The position numbers were made by a program, and so were the translations under genes. The notes below the pieces were generated by a model. The model ran no database searches, was not told the DNA's origin, and saw only the letters and a program-made list of their open reading frames with translations. From positions 4,459,001-4,523,000 of the forward strand of contig NZ_CP089980.1 of the NCBI RefSeq assembly GCF_021389955.1: a stretch of 64,000 nt of DNA. Reading direction: 5' to 3'. Positions within the stretch are counted from its first letter, which is position 1, and the number at the start of each line of letters is the position of its first letter. Positions 55,076 through 64,000 of this stretch are shown here, one piece after another. The DNA is from Fulvivirga maritima. Lineage in GTDB: Bacteria; Bacteroidota; Bacteroidia; Cytophagales; Cyclobacteriaceae.

Positions 55076-58000
55076 ATGAAAATATTCTTTACCCCGCGTT
55101 GGCTCGAGGGTAATACAGGGTATTACTATGCCTTTAAAAACACCTTAGGCCACTTTTTACGTATTATAAAGACAGCATTTCGGGATAAAATCGATTACAG
55201 AGGTCTTCTTATGAGGTTTACTTGCGTACTTATATTGTTCATTTCAGCATTGGATCTGGGTATTGCTCACCCGGTGGAAGGGCAGAAGCTGGAAGAAATC
55301 CAAGTATTGGTGGAATTTGAAGATGCTGATTTAAAATCTGTATTTAAAACATTAGAGAAAAAGACCAATCTCTTATTTGCTTACCCTACAGGAGCTTTAG
55401 ATACTTACCGAGTAAATATGGATAAGCAGAGTAGGTCTGTAAAAGAAGTATTAGATCAGGCTCTGGCTAATACTCCATATACTTATAAAAGACTGGAGAA
55501 TAATATACTTGTCTTCAAGAAAGAGAACAATGAAGAGGTAAAAGAAGTAGCTTCTATTGGTGCTTTTGAAGAGCAAGTGAGAGTTACTGGTAAAGTAACT
55601 GATGCCACTACGGGAGACCCTATGCCAGGGGTTAATATTGTTCTAAAAGATAGAGCATTGGGTACTATGACTAATGCTGAGGGGATGTATATGATTGAGG
55701 CACGACCTGAAGATGTTTTAGTTTTTTCATTCATAGGTTACAAACCTACAGAGGTGTTGGTAGGCAATAACTCCATTCTGGATGTAGCCATGGAGGTGAG
55801 CTTAACTACTCTAAGTGAGGTTACAATCTTATCTACAGGTTATCAAAAAATAGAAAAGGAAAGAGCTACAGGATCATTTTCTACGCTTGAATCGAAAGAT
55901 TTAAAAAAGGTGCCTTCAAGAAATGTTATTCAACAATTAGAAGGACAAGTAGCTGGACTTCAGGTGAATATTAATGAAAATGACAATACCTTCGTCTATG
56001 ATAACTTAGTAGGCAAAGAATCAGGAGGAACAAGTTATTCCTATAAAATAAGGGGCCAATCTACCTTAGATACAGATGGGAAGAATGACTCACCACTAAT
56101 AGTACTTGATGGTACGCCTACTGAAATAGACATTCGTACGCTCAACCCTAACGATATAGAAAAGATTACTTTTCTTAAGGATGCTGCATCAGCGGCGATT
56201 TATGGGGTGAGAGCTGCTAATGGTGTAATTGTAATAGATACTAAAAAAGGAAAAACAGGAGAAACAACAATTAATTTCTCTCATACAACTACCTTTTCTT
56301 CTAAGCCGAGAATATCTGAATTACCACTAATGAATTCTGCTGAATTAATTGATTTTGAGCAAGAGTTAGTAGATTCCGGTATTGCAATGGATCCTACAAC
56401 GTCCTTTTTTCGTCCAGCTCCAATAAGTGATGCAATGGACATTATGTTTCAAGAGAAGCGTGGGGAACTCAAGCCAGGTGAGGCGTATTCTGCATTGAAC
56501 ATTCTTAGAAATAGAAATAACTATGGACAAATAGAAGACAATTTCCTGCAAAGGGCTAAAGCTGAAAGTTATAACTTGTCATTAAGTGGGGGGCAGGAAA
56601 AGCATCATTATTTTGCTTCAGCATCTTATTCTAAAGAAGAAACAAAGTTTATAGGTAGGCAGGGAAGGCGATTAACGCTACTAGTTAATCAAGATTTCAA
56701 GTTGTTTGATTATGCCACCTTAAATACCAGTTTAAAAGGATCCATATTTAAATATGACCAAAATCATGTTGGGCTTCAACCCCTTCAATCGTCTAATTAT
56801 ATGTTTTTACCATATGATCAGATAGAGGATTTTAAATATAGGCAGTTTTACTCGGCAGAAAGCATTGAGTTAGAAAATAATGGTTATCTACCGGGTACCT
56901 ATAATTATATTCAGGAATTAGATAATAGAAACAACACTGTTAATGAACAAAATTATTTTGCTAATGTTTCGCTAACTATTCCGCTTATTCTTGAGGGGCT
57001 TGATTTTGTAAGCACTTATTCAATTGAGCGTTCTTACTCTGATAATGAGAACATTTATAATGAGGAGACATATCATACCAGGGAAATATTAAATACGGCC
57101 ACTTCAGTTGATCCATCTACAGGAAATTTGATATACGGAATACCTCGAGGATCGATCGTTCAAAACAATAATTATATCAATACTAATACTACTTCTCGTT
57201 TTCAACTTAACTACGCTAATAATTTGGTGGAAGACCATTATTTAAGAGGCATGGCTGGGATAGAATTCAGGCAGATGAAAACAGAAGGAAAGGGAGGCAC
57301 TCTTTACGGGTATGACGAAGATTCTCAGACATTTGTGGGGTCACCGATTTCCCCTTATACAACTATAGATGGTTACCCTCGTGACCTTGACTATTTCAAT
57401 AGCAGATTATCACAAAGACGGAGGTTTTTGTCTTATTATGGTGATTTGAGCTATACTTATAGAAACAAGTACACACTTACGGGAAGTGTTAGGCTAGATG
57501 ATTACAATAACTTTGGTGTTGATAAAAAATATAGAAGACAGCCATTATGGTCAGTAGGGACTATGTGGAATATGAAGAAGGAAAACTTTCTGGCAGCTGT
57601 AGAGCCTATCAATAGTTTAAAGTTAAGAGCAAGTTATGGATATAATGGTAATGTTAGCCTTACCACTTACCCCTTTACTAATATTAGTTTAAGTACTCAG
57701 GCAGATCCATTTAGTAAAGATCCTTATGCCGCTATAAACTCACCGGCCAATCCGGCCTTAAGATGGGAAAAGACAGGTATTTTTAATATAGGAGTAGATT
57801 TTGCCTTGTTTAACAATAGACTTAGAGGAACAGTAGAATATTATGATAAGAAAAGTAAAGATCTCCTGGTTGAATTGCCCATATCCGTATTTTATGGTGT
57901 AGATGGTAATAGGGTGACCCAAAATTCGGCTACGCTGAAGGGGCATGGTGTTGATATGAATCTCTCAGGTACTATTTTACAGAAAGATGCTTTCAATTGG

Positions 58001-58744
58001 GATCTTGGTGGGGTGCTAACTTATAACGTTAATGAAGTAGCAGATTCAAGATTTGATGATTACACTAATTATCTCAGAGGAGCCGGTAGGCCCCCTGTAG
58101 ATGGCTATGCTCTCAATAGCATTTTTGCATTCAGATCTGCAGGACTTGACAATACAGGGAGAACTCAGGTATATAATAGAAACGGAGATATAGTGGATTA
58201 TAACACTGATTTAGAAGAGCTTGAGGACTTGAAATATATGGGTACCATGCTTCCTGATTACTATGGAGGCATAAACACTACCCTGACTTACAAGAGACTT
58301 TCGCTTTATGTCTTGCTTACTTATAAGCTTGATTATGTTATGGTGAAACCTACTTTTTCTTATGGACTTGGAAGAGACTACGATCTTCACACGGACTTAA
58401 GTAATAGATGGAAAACAGCTGGTGACGAGAAAAATACGGATGTACCCTCTCTTATGGGGATGACGGGCAATAGCCTTACCCGATATATGCTCAGCGATAA
58501 GCAGATCATGGATGGTGATCATATTCGCCTTAAACAAATATCACTGACGTACGATCTGTCAGGTATGTTTTTTACTAACTATATCAAAGGGGCATCATTA
58601 TCCTTTTCTGCGCAAAACGTGGCACTTTTATGGACTAAAAATGATGAAGGTTTAGATCCGGACTTTTTACCTACATTGGGTAAATCAAGTATAAACTTAG
58701 GTCCTCCCGTAATGTATAGCGTAGGTGTAAATGTTAATTTTTAA
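55076..58744 (+). CDS. SusC/RagA-type TonB-linked outer-membrane transporter with STN domain
   Basis: 1,222 residues. A 45-residue extension precedes the signal peptide (MRFTCVLILFISALDLGIAHP), so ATG 55211 is an alternative start. An STN domain at about 75-150 (LKSVFKTLEKKTNLLFAYPTG) contacts the FecR protein for signalling. A carboxypeptidase-like domain follows (TGKVTDATTGDPMPGVNIVL), then the plug (KKVPSRNVIQQLEGQVAGLQV, the LDGTPTEIDIRTLNPNDIEKI region, KDAASAAIYGVRAANGVI) and a large barrel ending YSVGVNVNF. It imports a ligand captured by SusD. No glycoside hydrolase is near, so the ligand may be peptide or another polymer. Confidence 0.93.
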   Translation: MKIFFTPRWLEGNTGYYYAFKNTLGHFLRIIKTAFRDKIDYRGLLMRFTCVLILFISALDLGIAHPVEGQKLEEIQVLVEFEDADLKSVFKTLEKKTNLLFAYPTGALDTYRVNMDKQSRSVKEVLDQALANTPYTYKRLENNILVFKKENNEEVKEVASIGAFEEQVRVTGKVTDATTGDPMPGVNIVLKDRALGTMTNAEGMYMIEARPEDVLVFSFIGYKPTEVLVGNNSILDVAMEVSLTTLSEVTILSTGYQKIEKERATGSFSTLESKDLKKVPSRNVIQQLEGQVAGLQVNINENDNTFVYDNLVGKESGGTSYSYKIRGQSTLDTDGKNDSPLIVLDGTPTEIDIRTLNPNDIEKITFLKDAASAAIYGVRAANGVIVIDTKKGKTGETTINFSHTTTFSSKPRISELPLMNSAELIDFEQELVDSGIAMDPTTSFFRPAPISDAMDIMFQEKRGELKPGEAYSALNILRNRNNYGQIEDNFLQRAKAESYNLSLSGGQEKHHYFASASYSKEETKFIGRQGRRLTLLVNQDFKLFDYATLNTSLKGSIFKYDQNHVGLQPLQSSNYMFLPYDQIEDFKYRQFYSAESIELENNGYLPGTYNYIQELDNRNNTVNEQNYFANVSLTIPLILEGLDFVSTYSIERSYSDNENIYNEETYHTREILNTATSVDPSTGNLIYGIPRGSIVQNNNYINTNTTSRFQLNYANNLVEDHYLRGMAGIEFRQMKTEGKGGTLYGYDEDSQTFVGSPISPYTTIDGYPRDLDYFNSRLSQRRRFLSYYGDLSYTYRNKYTLTGSVRLDDYNNFGVDKKYRRQPLWSVGTMWNMKKENFLAAVEPINSLKLRASYGYNGNVSLTTYPFTNISLSTQADPFSKDPYAAINSPANPALRWEKTGIFNIGVDFALFNNRLRGTVEYYDKKSKDLLVELPISVFYGVDGNRVTQNSATLKGHGVDMNLSGTILQKDAFNWDLGGVLTYNVNEVADSRFDDYTNYLRGAGRPPVDGYALNSIFAFRSAGLDNTGRTQVYNRNGDIVDYNTDLEELEDLKYMGTMLPDYYGGINTTLTYKRLSLYVLLTYKLDYVMVKPTFSYGLGRDYDLHTDLSNRWKTAGDEKNTDVPSLMGMTGNSLTRYMLSDKQIMDGDHIRLKQISLTYDLSGMFFTNYIKGASLSFSAQNVALLWTKNDEGLDPDFLPTLGKSSINLGPPVMYSVGVNVNF

Positions 58745-58747
58745 TCA

Positions 58748-60138
58748 TTGCTTATTATGAAAAAAAATATCGTATTAATCATGCTCATTATAACTGTTTT
58801 AGCTGGTTGTGATGATTATGTAGACATTAGGACTGAAGGAGAAGTAGTGCCGAAGAGGACTATTAACTACCGGTATTTGCTAAATTATACTAATAAATTT
58901 GATAAGACCTATAGGCCAGTAGATATAGCTTCAGATGATATCGATTTGATGAATGATAGTCAAGTTGCATCATTGGATGCTTCGGACTTTTATCGTGTTC
59001 ATTTGAATGCATATGCTTGGGCAGATTCTATTTATTATCAGGATGAACCCGATACAGATTTAGTGCTTATGTATCAGGCTCTTTACTACTCTAATGTAAT
59101 TATCAACGAAGTGGTAGATAGTGAAGATGGGACCGAGGCTGAAAAAATGGCCATAAGAGGAGAGGCTTTAGTACACCGTGCTTATGCCTTATTAACACTT
59201 GGTAATATATTTGGTCCTGCTTATGATGAGCAAACAGCAAATACTGATTTATCTATTCCTGTTTTTACTACCCCTACGATAGATGAGAATATAAAAAGAG
59301 CCACAGTGTCACGCCTCTATGAAGTAGTTATTAATGACCTTAAAGAGGCTGCTAATGCAGGACTTCCTAGTCGAAACTCAGGGAGATCTATTGCTTATCC
59401 TTCTGAGGCATCTGCCTATGCTTTGTTAGCCAGAACATACCTATACATGGGAAATTATGATGCCGCACTTACTAATGCTCAAATAGCCTTAGATCATCAG
59501 AATTCACTTCTTAATTTAGAAGATTATGAAAATGAAGCATATCCCAATAAGCAATTTGACCCTGAATTAATCTTATCTAAATCTAGTAATCAGACTTATA
59601 GGTGGGCCCCTCTCGTACTTACATTAAGTGATGAGCTATTGGATCTTTTTGATGATGGCGATTTGAGGTACTCTATATTTACAGCTCCAGCTACAATGGC
59701 ATCTACGGATTATACTGAAGGGAGAGTTTATTACAAGGAGTTTTTAACAGGAGAGGAAAGAAATGGTGGTCCTACTGTACCGGAAATGATGCTTATTAAA
59801 GCAGAGTGCTTAGCACGAAGTAATCAGTATGAAGCTGCTATGGAAACTATTAATGAATTAAGAGTGCATAGGTTTAGAGCAGGTGAATATACACCTCTTA
59901 CTGCCACTGATGCTGAAGATGCTTTAAGGAAGGTTCTACAGGAGAGAAGAAGAGAGCTGATGTGTAAGGGAGGGTTTGTTGGTTTGATCTAAAAAGATTG
60001 AATAAAGATCCTCGTTTTGCTAAAACTATAAGTCATCAGGTAGGGAGTAGTGGAATGACTTATACTTTGGAACCCAATGCTGCAAGGTACCAATTTCCTT
60101 TTGCTAAGGCATTATATCAATACGCTCCAAATCTTTAA
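58748..60138 (+). pseudogene. SusD/RagB-type surface lipoprotein, frameshifted near the C-terminus
   Basis: 414 codons with lipobox LAGCDDYVD (Cys near residue 20), the SusD N-terminal part (YQALYYSNVIINEVVDSEDG, GEALVHRAYALLTLGNIFGPAY) and VPEMMLIKAECLARSN later. The frame ends in LMCKGGFVGLI. Reading on in the -1 frame from about 59973 gives VCWFDLKRLNKDPRFAKTIS and LEPNAARYQFPFAKALYQYAPNL to the stop at 60136-60138, the normal SusD ending. One base is missing around the GGGAGGG run at 59968-59974. Intact, the protein would have about 463 residues and act as the ligand-binding lid of the SusC channel. Confidence 0.88.
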
Positions 60139-60165
60139 TATAATTTCAAGCATTTAAAATAATAC

Positions 60166-60207
60166 AAAATGGTTTATGACAATATCCGTATTGCTATAAA
60201 CCATTTT
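60166..60207 (+). terminator. intrinsic terminator after SusD
   Basis: Perfect 12-bp stem AAAATGGTTTAT (60166-60177) and ATAAACCATTTT (60196-60207) with an 18-nt loop and a T-run. It separates the SusCD pair from the thioredoxin-type gene. Confidence 0.8.
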
Positions 60208-60223
60208 TGTAATAATAGACACT

Positions 60224-62205
60224 ATGAAGATCCTCAAGACAATATTTTTACTGTTGGTAATAAGCATTAGCACGTCGTGGGCTCAGAATCCAACTTTTAA
60301 AATCACCCCTGATGCACCTGCTCCGGGAGACGATGTAATGCTTCATTTCGATGCTTCTCAAGGGGCTCTATCAGGAGTAGATGAAGTGAGTGCAAGAGTT
60401 TACTCTTTTTGTGATTATGCATGGTATGCTGAAGATATTGAATTAGAAAGTAAGGAAAAAGATCAGTGGACTGCTCAGTACCACATCAAACCAGAGACCG
60501 CGTTCATAGCATGTGTGTTTGTGTCTGATACCCTTATCGATAATGGTAAAGAAGTAGCACATGGCTGGATAATTCAAAAAATGCCTGGAGCTTATACCGC
60601 CTGGGGAATATCAAGAAGTGGAGCCTTTAAAGATGAAGTGCCTGAAATCATTGAAGATCAATACCGCATTGATGATGCCGTAGCTCTAATGTGGATTAAC
60701 AACGAATTAAGAGATTTTCCTCAAGCTCGTGAACATGTCTTTTATTATGGTCTTAAATTAATGACTTTAGTGAAAGATGGAGATCACCCTGCCAGAATAA
60801 AGAAAGAAGTTAAGCATGTATTATCATCTGAGCTAGATAACAAACAACAGTATGATATACAAAGAACGCTAAAGCTATTGCCACAGGATGATGAAAAAAT
60901 ATTTATAGACTCAGTTAGTGAAGTACTTGTAAAAAAATATCCTCAAGGAGTATTAGCTAGAGATAATGAGATATTGAGGATATCTAAAGCGCCGGATAAA
61001 AAAAAAGTTACTGAAAAGGATATAAAAAGTTTGTTGAAAATTTCCCTCAAGAAGCATTTGAAGATGTATATACAGATGTAGAAAGTATATTTTATAATAA
61101 AATGTATAAGCGGGTAGCTTATAGTTATATTATGGACAACGATTTTGATTTCGTCTTCAATAACCTTTCAACAGCTCCTTATACCATGATTCTGGATTAT
61201 AGTTGGCACTTAATGTCAATTTCTTTGCGTAATGAATCTATGTCAAATGATAGCCTTGTTATGTTAGGCGATATCATTGTGCCTGAGCTTGAAAAAAGAG
61301 AAAATCAGGTAGCTAAAAAGTATAAAGGCCTGCTTACTCCTAAGCAGTGGAAAGAAAGAGCCTTTAATTCTTCAGTTAGAGAGTATCTCAGTTATGCGAT
61401 CATATTAGAGAACGACGGTCAACATGATAAATCAGCGAAATACCTAAAAAAGATAAAGCCTTATTTTGGTTACGACAATGCTGATTATAATGAGCTATAT
61501 GCTAACATGTTAATAAGAAATAAAAAAATAAACCAAGCTATCACTTATATCAAGGAGTGCTTAAAGGAAAATAATGCCACTCCTAAAATGATCAGTACTT
61601 TAAAAAGGGAATTTCTCAATGAGGGAGGTGAAGAATCTGAATTTAGTGGATATCTAGCCGCTGCGAAGGCTGGAGAGCAAATGGATGCCAAACGAGAAGA
61701 GGTGCTTTCTGCAATAATGGATGAACCTATAGCAGATTTTAATCTGACTAATCTAAATGGTGATCAGGTTAAGATGAGCGATCAAAAAGGCAAAGTGATA
61801 ATTCTTGACTTTTGGGCTACTTGGTGCGCTCCTTGCAAGAAGGCTATGCCTGGCATGCAGATGGCTTTGGATAAATATAAAAGTGATGAAAATGTGGTGT
61901 TTTACTTTATAGATACTCAGGAGTTTAGCTCAGATTATAAAGAGAGAGTAAGAGATTTTATAGAGGAAAAGGGGTATGATTTTAATGTTTTATTTGATGT
62001 AGAAAATGAAGAAACGCATAAGAAGGATAAGGTATTTTCGACTTATGCTAAAGCATTTAATTTTTCAGGTATCCCTCAAAAGTTAATAATAGATCAAAAT
62101 GGTAATTTAAGATGGCGCTCTACAGGGTATTCAGGCAGTCCCAGCGAGTTAGCAGATGAAATTTCTATTGTTGTTGAATACTTGAAAGAGGAAAAAACAA
62201 ATTAG
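60224..62205 (+). pseudogene. exported TlpA-like thioredoxin-fold protein, frameshifted
   Basis: Part one: signal peptide (ISTSWAQ), a beta domain (ITPDAPAPGDDVMLHFDA) and a helical region, ending after VTEKDIKSLLKIS. Part two, in the -1 frame, continues KFVENFPQEAFEDVYTDVE, then MYKRVAYSYI. It ends in a TlpA/AhpC-type domain with FWATWCAPCKKAMPG (Cys242 and Cys245 of that part) and GIPQKLIIDQNG. One A is missing from the A-run at 61024-61028, and six A's would restore one ORF of about 660 codons. Proteins of this layout act as periplasmic thiol-disulphide reductases and often accompany SusCD loci. The alpha/beta hydrolase gene starts 1 bp after it. Confidence 0.85.
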
Positions 62206-62206
62206 T

Positions 62207-63601
62207 ATGTTCATGCGCTGTATAGCATTATATATCCTTTATATACTGGTAATTACGCCATGTTTTTCGCAGAATGTATGGCAGAGTCAATATAAATCTT
62301 CAAGAAAAATATTGCAGGGAAGCGTAGAAGAGGGGCAGAATAAACTTTTTCTTACGCTTCCTGAAGAAGGTATTGATTCTTTGGATATGAAAGTTGTTAA
62401 AATGGGCACTCTCCGATGGCAAGCTCAAAATGAAACCTATGGTTATGATATAGTGATAGAACAGCATGAAAACGGTTCTTTGCAGACGCATTGGTCACAT
62501 TATCGCGAGGAGTATGATTTATACATGAAGGCGGTGGATAAGGTCTTACCAATTACATTTGCTCAGCATCCGAAACCTCCGTTTTCTTATTATTCGGATA
62601 GTATTACGTTTACTAGCGAGGTTACGGGACTGCAATATGGAGCTACTCTAAATATTCCGAAAAACATGCAGGAGTATCCATTAGCTATATTGATTACTGG
62701 CACTGGCAGACAGGATCGAAATTATGTTTATTCTGGCCATCAATTCTTTACAGTGCTGGCAGATGCATTAGCGCAGGAAGGGATAGCTTCTATCAGGGTA
62801 GATGACCGTGGCGTAGGCCAAACTACGGGTGATTTTTCTCAGGCTACTTCAGGTGATTTTTCTGATGATGTAAAGGCGGTTATTCATTATCTAAAAGAAA
62901 GAGATGACATAGACCATTCTTATTTAGGATTAATAGGGCATAGTGAAGGGGGTACAATAGCCTCTATGGTGACTGCTCAGGAAAGAGATGTAAAATTCAT
63001 GGTAAGCTTATCTGGAGTAGGAGTTAGCGGCTTTGAAATATTGATGCTCCAGAATAGAGCAATTTTAGAGTCACATCAAATGCCAGATTCATTAGTTACT
63101 AAGTATATGTCCTTGTATAATGATCTATTTGAGGTGGTCTATCAATCAGAATCTGAAGAAGATATAGAGTCAGGTTTAAGAACTTCTCTGGAAGCCTGGA
63201 CAAGTAAAGAAGACGAAGCCACACTAAAAGCCATGCAACTGAATGAAGGCAGGGCAGAATCTTTTCTTTACCGCTATGGCAATATGGCAAAAAGGCCGTG
63301 GTATAGGTTTATGATTAAGTATGAACCGCATGATTACCTTCCTCTTATTAAGGTGCCTGTTTTGGCCGTGAATGGAAGTAAAGACATTATGGTGCCGGCC
63401 AGAGAAAACCTGAAAAACTTCTCAGAAGAAGTAAATAAGAAGTTAATTACTACAAAAGAGTATGCAGGCTTAAATCACATGTATCAGCACTGCGAGGAAT
63501 GTACTGCAGCAGAAATAAAGGAATTAGATGAGGTCTTTGCGCCTCAGGTATTGGATGATGTTTCTAAATGGATCATTGATCAGTATCAAAAAAGGCAATA
63601 G
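62207..63601 (+). CDS. exported alpha/beta hydrolase (esterase/peptidase-like)
   Basis: 464 residues with an N-terminal hydrophobic signal (IALYILYILVITPCFSQ). After about 130 residues of an extra beta-rich domain comes the hydrolase fold. It has oxyanion region ILITGTGRQDRN, ASIRVDDRGVG, the nucleophile elbow GHSEGG (Ser246), an acid in NGSKDIMVPAREN and a histidine in AGLNHMYQHC. The size and layout resemble YdeN/serine-aminopeptidase-type hydrolases. It is the last gene of the locus, 1 bp after the thioredoxin-type gene, so it may act on imported or surface-bound substrate. The substrate is unknown. Confidence 0.87.
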   Translation: MFMRCIALYILYILVITPCFSQNVWQSQYKSSRKILQGSVEEGQNKLFLTLPEEGIDSLDMKVVKMGTLRWQAQNETYGYDIVIEQHENGSLQTHWSHYREEYDLYMKAVDKVLPITFAQHPKPPFSYYSDSITFTSEVTGLQYGATLNIPKNMQEYPLAILITGTGRQDRNYVYSGHQFFTVLADALAQEGIASIRVDDRGVGQTTGDFSQATSGDFSDDVKAVIHYLKERDDIDHSYLGLIGHSEGGTIASMVTAQERDVKFMVSLSGVGVSGFEILMLQNRAILESHQMPDSLVTKYMSLYNDLFEVVYQSESEEDIESGLRTSLEAWTSKEDEATLKAMQLNEGRAESFLYRYGNMAKRPWYRFMIKYEPHDYLPLIKVPVLAVNGSKDIMVPARENLKNFSEEVNKKLITTKEYAGLNHMYQHCEECTAAEIKELDEVFAPQVLDDVSKWIIDQYQKRQ

Positions 63602-63612
63602 TTTCCAAATCC

Positions 63613-63657
63613 CGAGAAGAGAGAAATGATAAAGGAACTTGTCATTTCTTCTCTTTT
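63613..63657 (+). terminator. probable terminator of the hydrolase gene
   Basis: AGAAGAGAGAAATGAT near 63616-63631 pairs imperfectly with TCATTTCTTCTCTTTT at 63642-63657, 12-14 bp beyond the stop codon, ending in T's. Judged by eye. Confidence 0.5.
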
Positions 63658-64000
63658 CACTCTCCTGTAATATCAAATTAAAAGGTATTATTTTCCCTAT
63701 TTACTTTATTTAATTAAGAATTTAATATTAAATAATAGGCTTATTAAATCTTAATGAATCTTGTTGCATATAGCTACTTATAGTATTCCGTATCACTAGT
63801 ATTAGCTATATTTCTGATTGCCCAATCAATTGAGAGTCATCATAAAAACTTTTTACAGCGCTTTTTTCATTCTTCTTCTAAGCAGTTCGATCGCGAAAAT
63901 TGGCTATGCATTTACCCTAGCATTAGCGATTGCGACTGTTGAAATATGCTTATAGCTTTGCTTTATTCTTATTTAAACTAAATAAAAATAGATTTAGATG
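63658..64000. other. non-coding right edge of the window
   Basis: 343 bp, very AT-rich (several TTTAATTAAGAAT-like stretches), with no ORF, repeat family member or hairpin that I can support. A gene beyond the window may start to the right. Confidence 0.5.

Overview
The window looks like the chromosome of a low-GC Bacteroidota, most likely a marine or soil member of the Cytophagales (a Fulvivirga-like organism is a guess from protein style, not a measured placement). Supporting signs are two secreted proteins with type IX secretion (T9SS) C-terminal sorting domains, a SusC/SusD pair behind an ECF sigma/FecR anti-sigma pair, several TonB-dependent receptors, a GH127/GH146-type lipoprotein and weak or absent Shine-Dalgarno sequences.

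Layout. 0.1-3 kb: proline biosynthesis operon proC-proB-proA, ending in a MITE-like hairpin that can serve as a terminator. 3.2-15.8 kb (all minus strand): an iron/heme region made of a TonB receptor-HmuY-DUF6607 operon, a response-regulator-like LuxR protein, and a TonB receptor-DUF4876-DUF6850-dihaem peroxidase operon. These three transcription units share a near-palindromic box close to their start codons. 16-22 kb: a glycine-rich T9SS protein, a VWA-domain protein and a GT-C type membrane glycosyltransferase. 22.1-25.2 kb: a repeat-rich scar with an Rhs-like gene remnant and an orphan 145-codon ORF. 25.2-32.2 kb: small membrane/coiled-coil proteins, an M4 metallopeptidase gene interrupted by one in-frame stop, and a leucine-rich-repeat protein. 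32.3-34.0 kb: a tandem array with a period of about 581 bp. It is built from a composite palindromic element that also occurs, inverted, at 24.3-24.5 kb, and it abuts the C-terminal stub of an outer-membrane protein gene. 34.2-39.9 kb: GH127/146-type hydrolase, alkaline phosphatase and an alginate-export-like porin. 40-43.2 kb: a 416-residue protein gene lying between two 51-bp direct repeats, followed by HipA_2 kinase, DUF3037 and NADAR genes. 43.3-48.2 kb: an EmrAB-TolC-like efflux operon with a divergent AraC regulator. 48.3-51.5 kb: DUF1206 protein, a frameshifted lipoprotein and a small Cys-rich protein. 51.5-52.9 kb: an IS4-family element with a 9-bp target duplication. 53.2-63.6 kb: ECF sigma factor, FecR, SusC, SusD (frameshifted), a TlpA-like thioredoxin protein (frameshifted) and an alpha/beta hydrolase.

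How they work together. The iron region should take up haem or iron through TonB receptors under a shared iron-type operator. The ECF/FecR/SusC (STN domain) set is a trans-envelope signalling and uptake locus for an unknown nutrient. The HipA_2/DUF3037/NADAR genes form a compact cluster with a possible role in phosphorylation and ADP-ribose or nucleotide metabolism. Four genes in 49-61 kb carry single-base frameshifts, at least three of them in homopolymer runs. Either this strain has decaying loci there or the assembly has indel errors, and raw reads would decide. The best candidates for something undescribed are the 51-bp-flanked cassette gene in front of HipA_2/DUF3037/NADAR and the composite palindromic repeat family with its tandem array.
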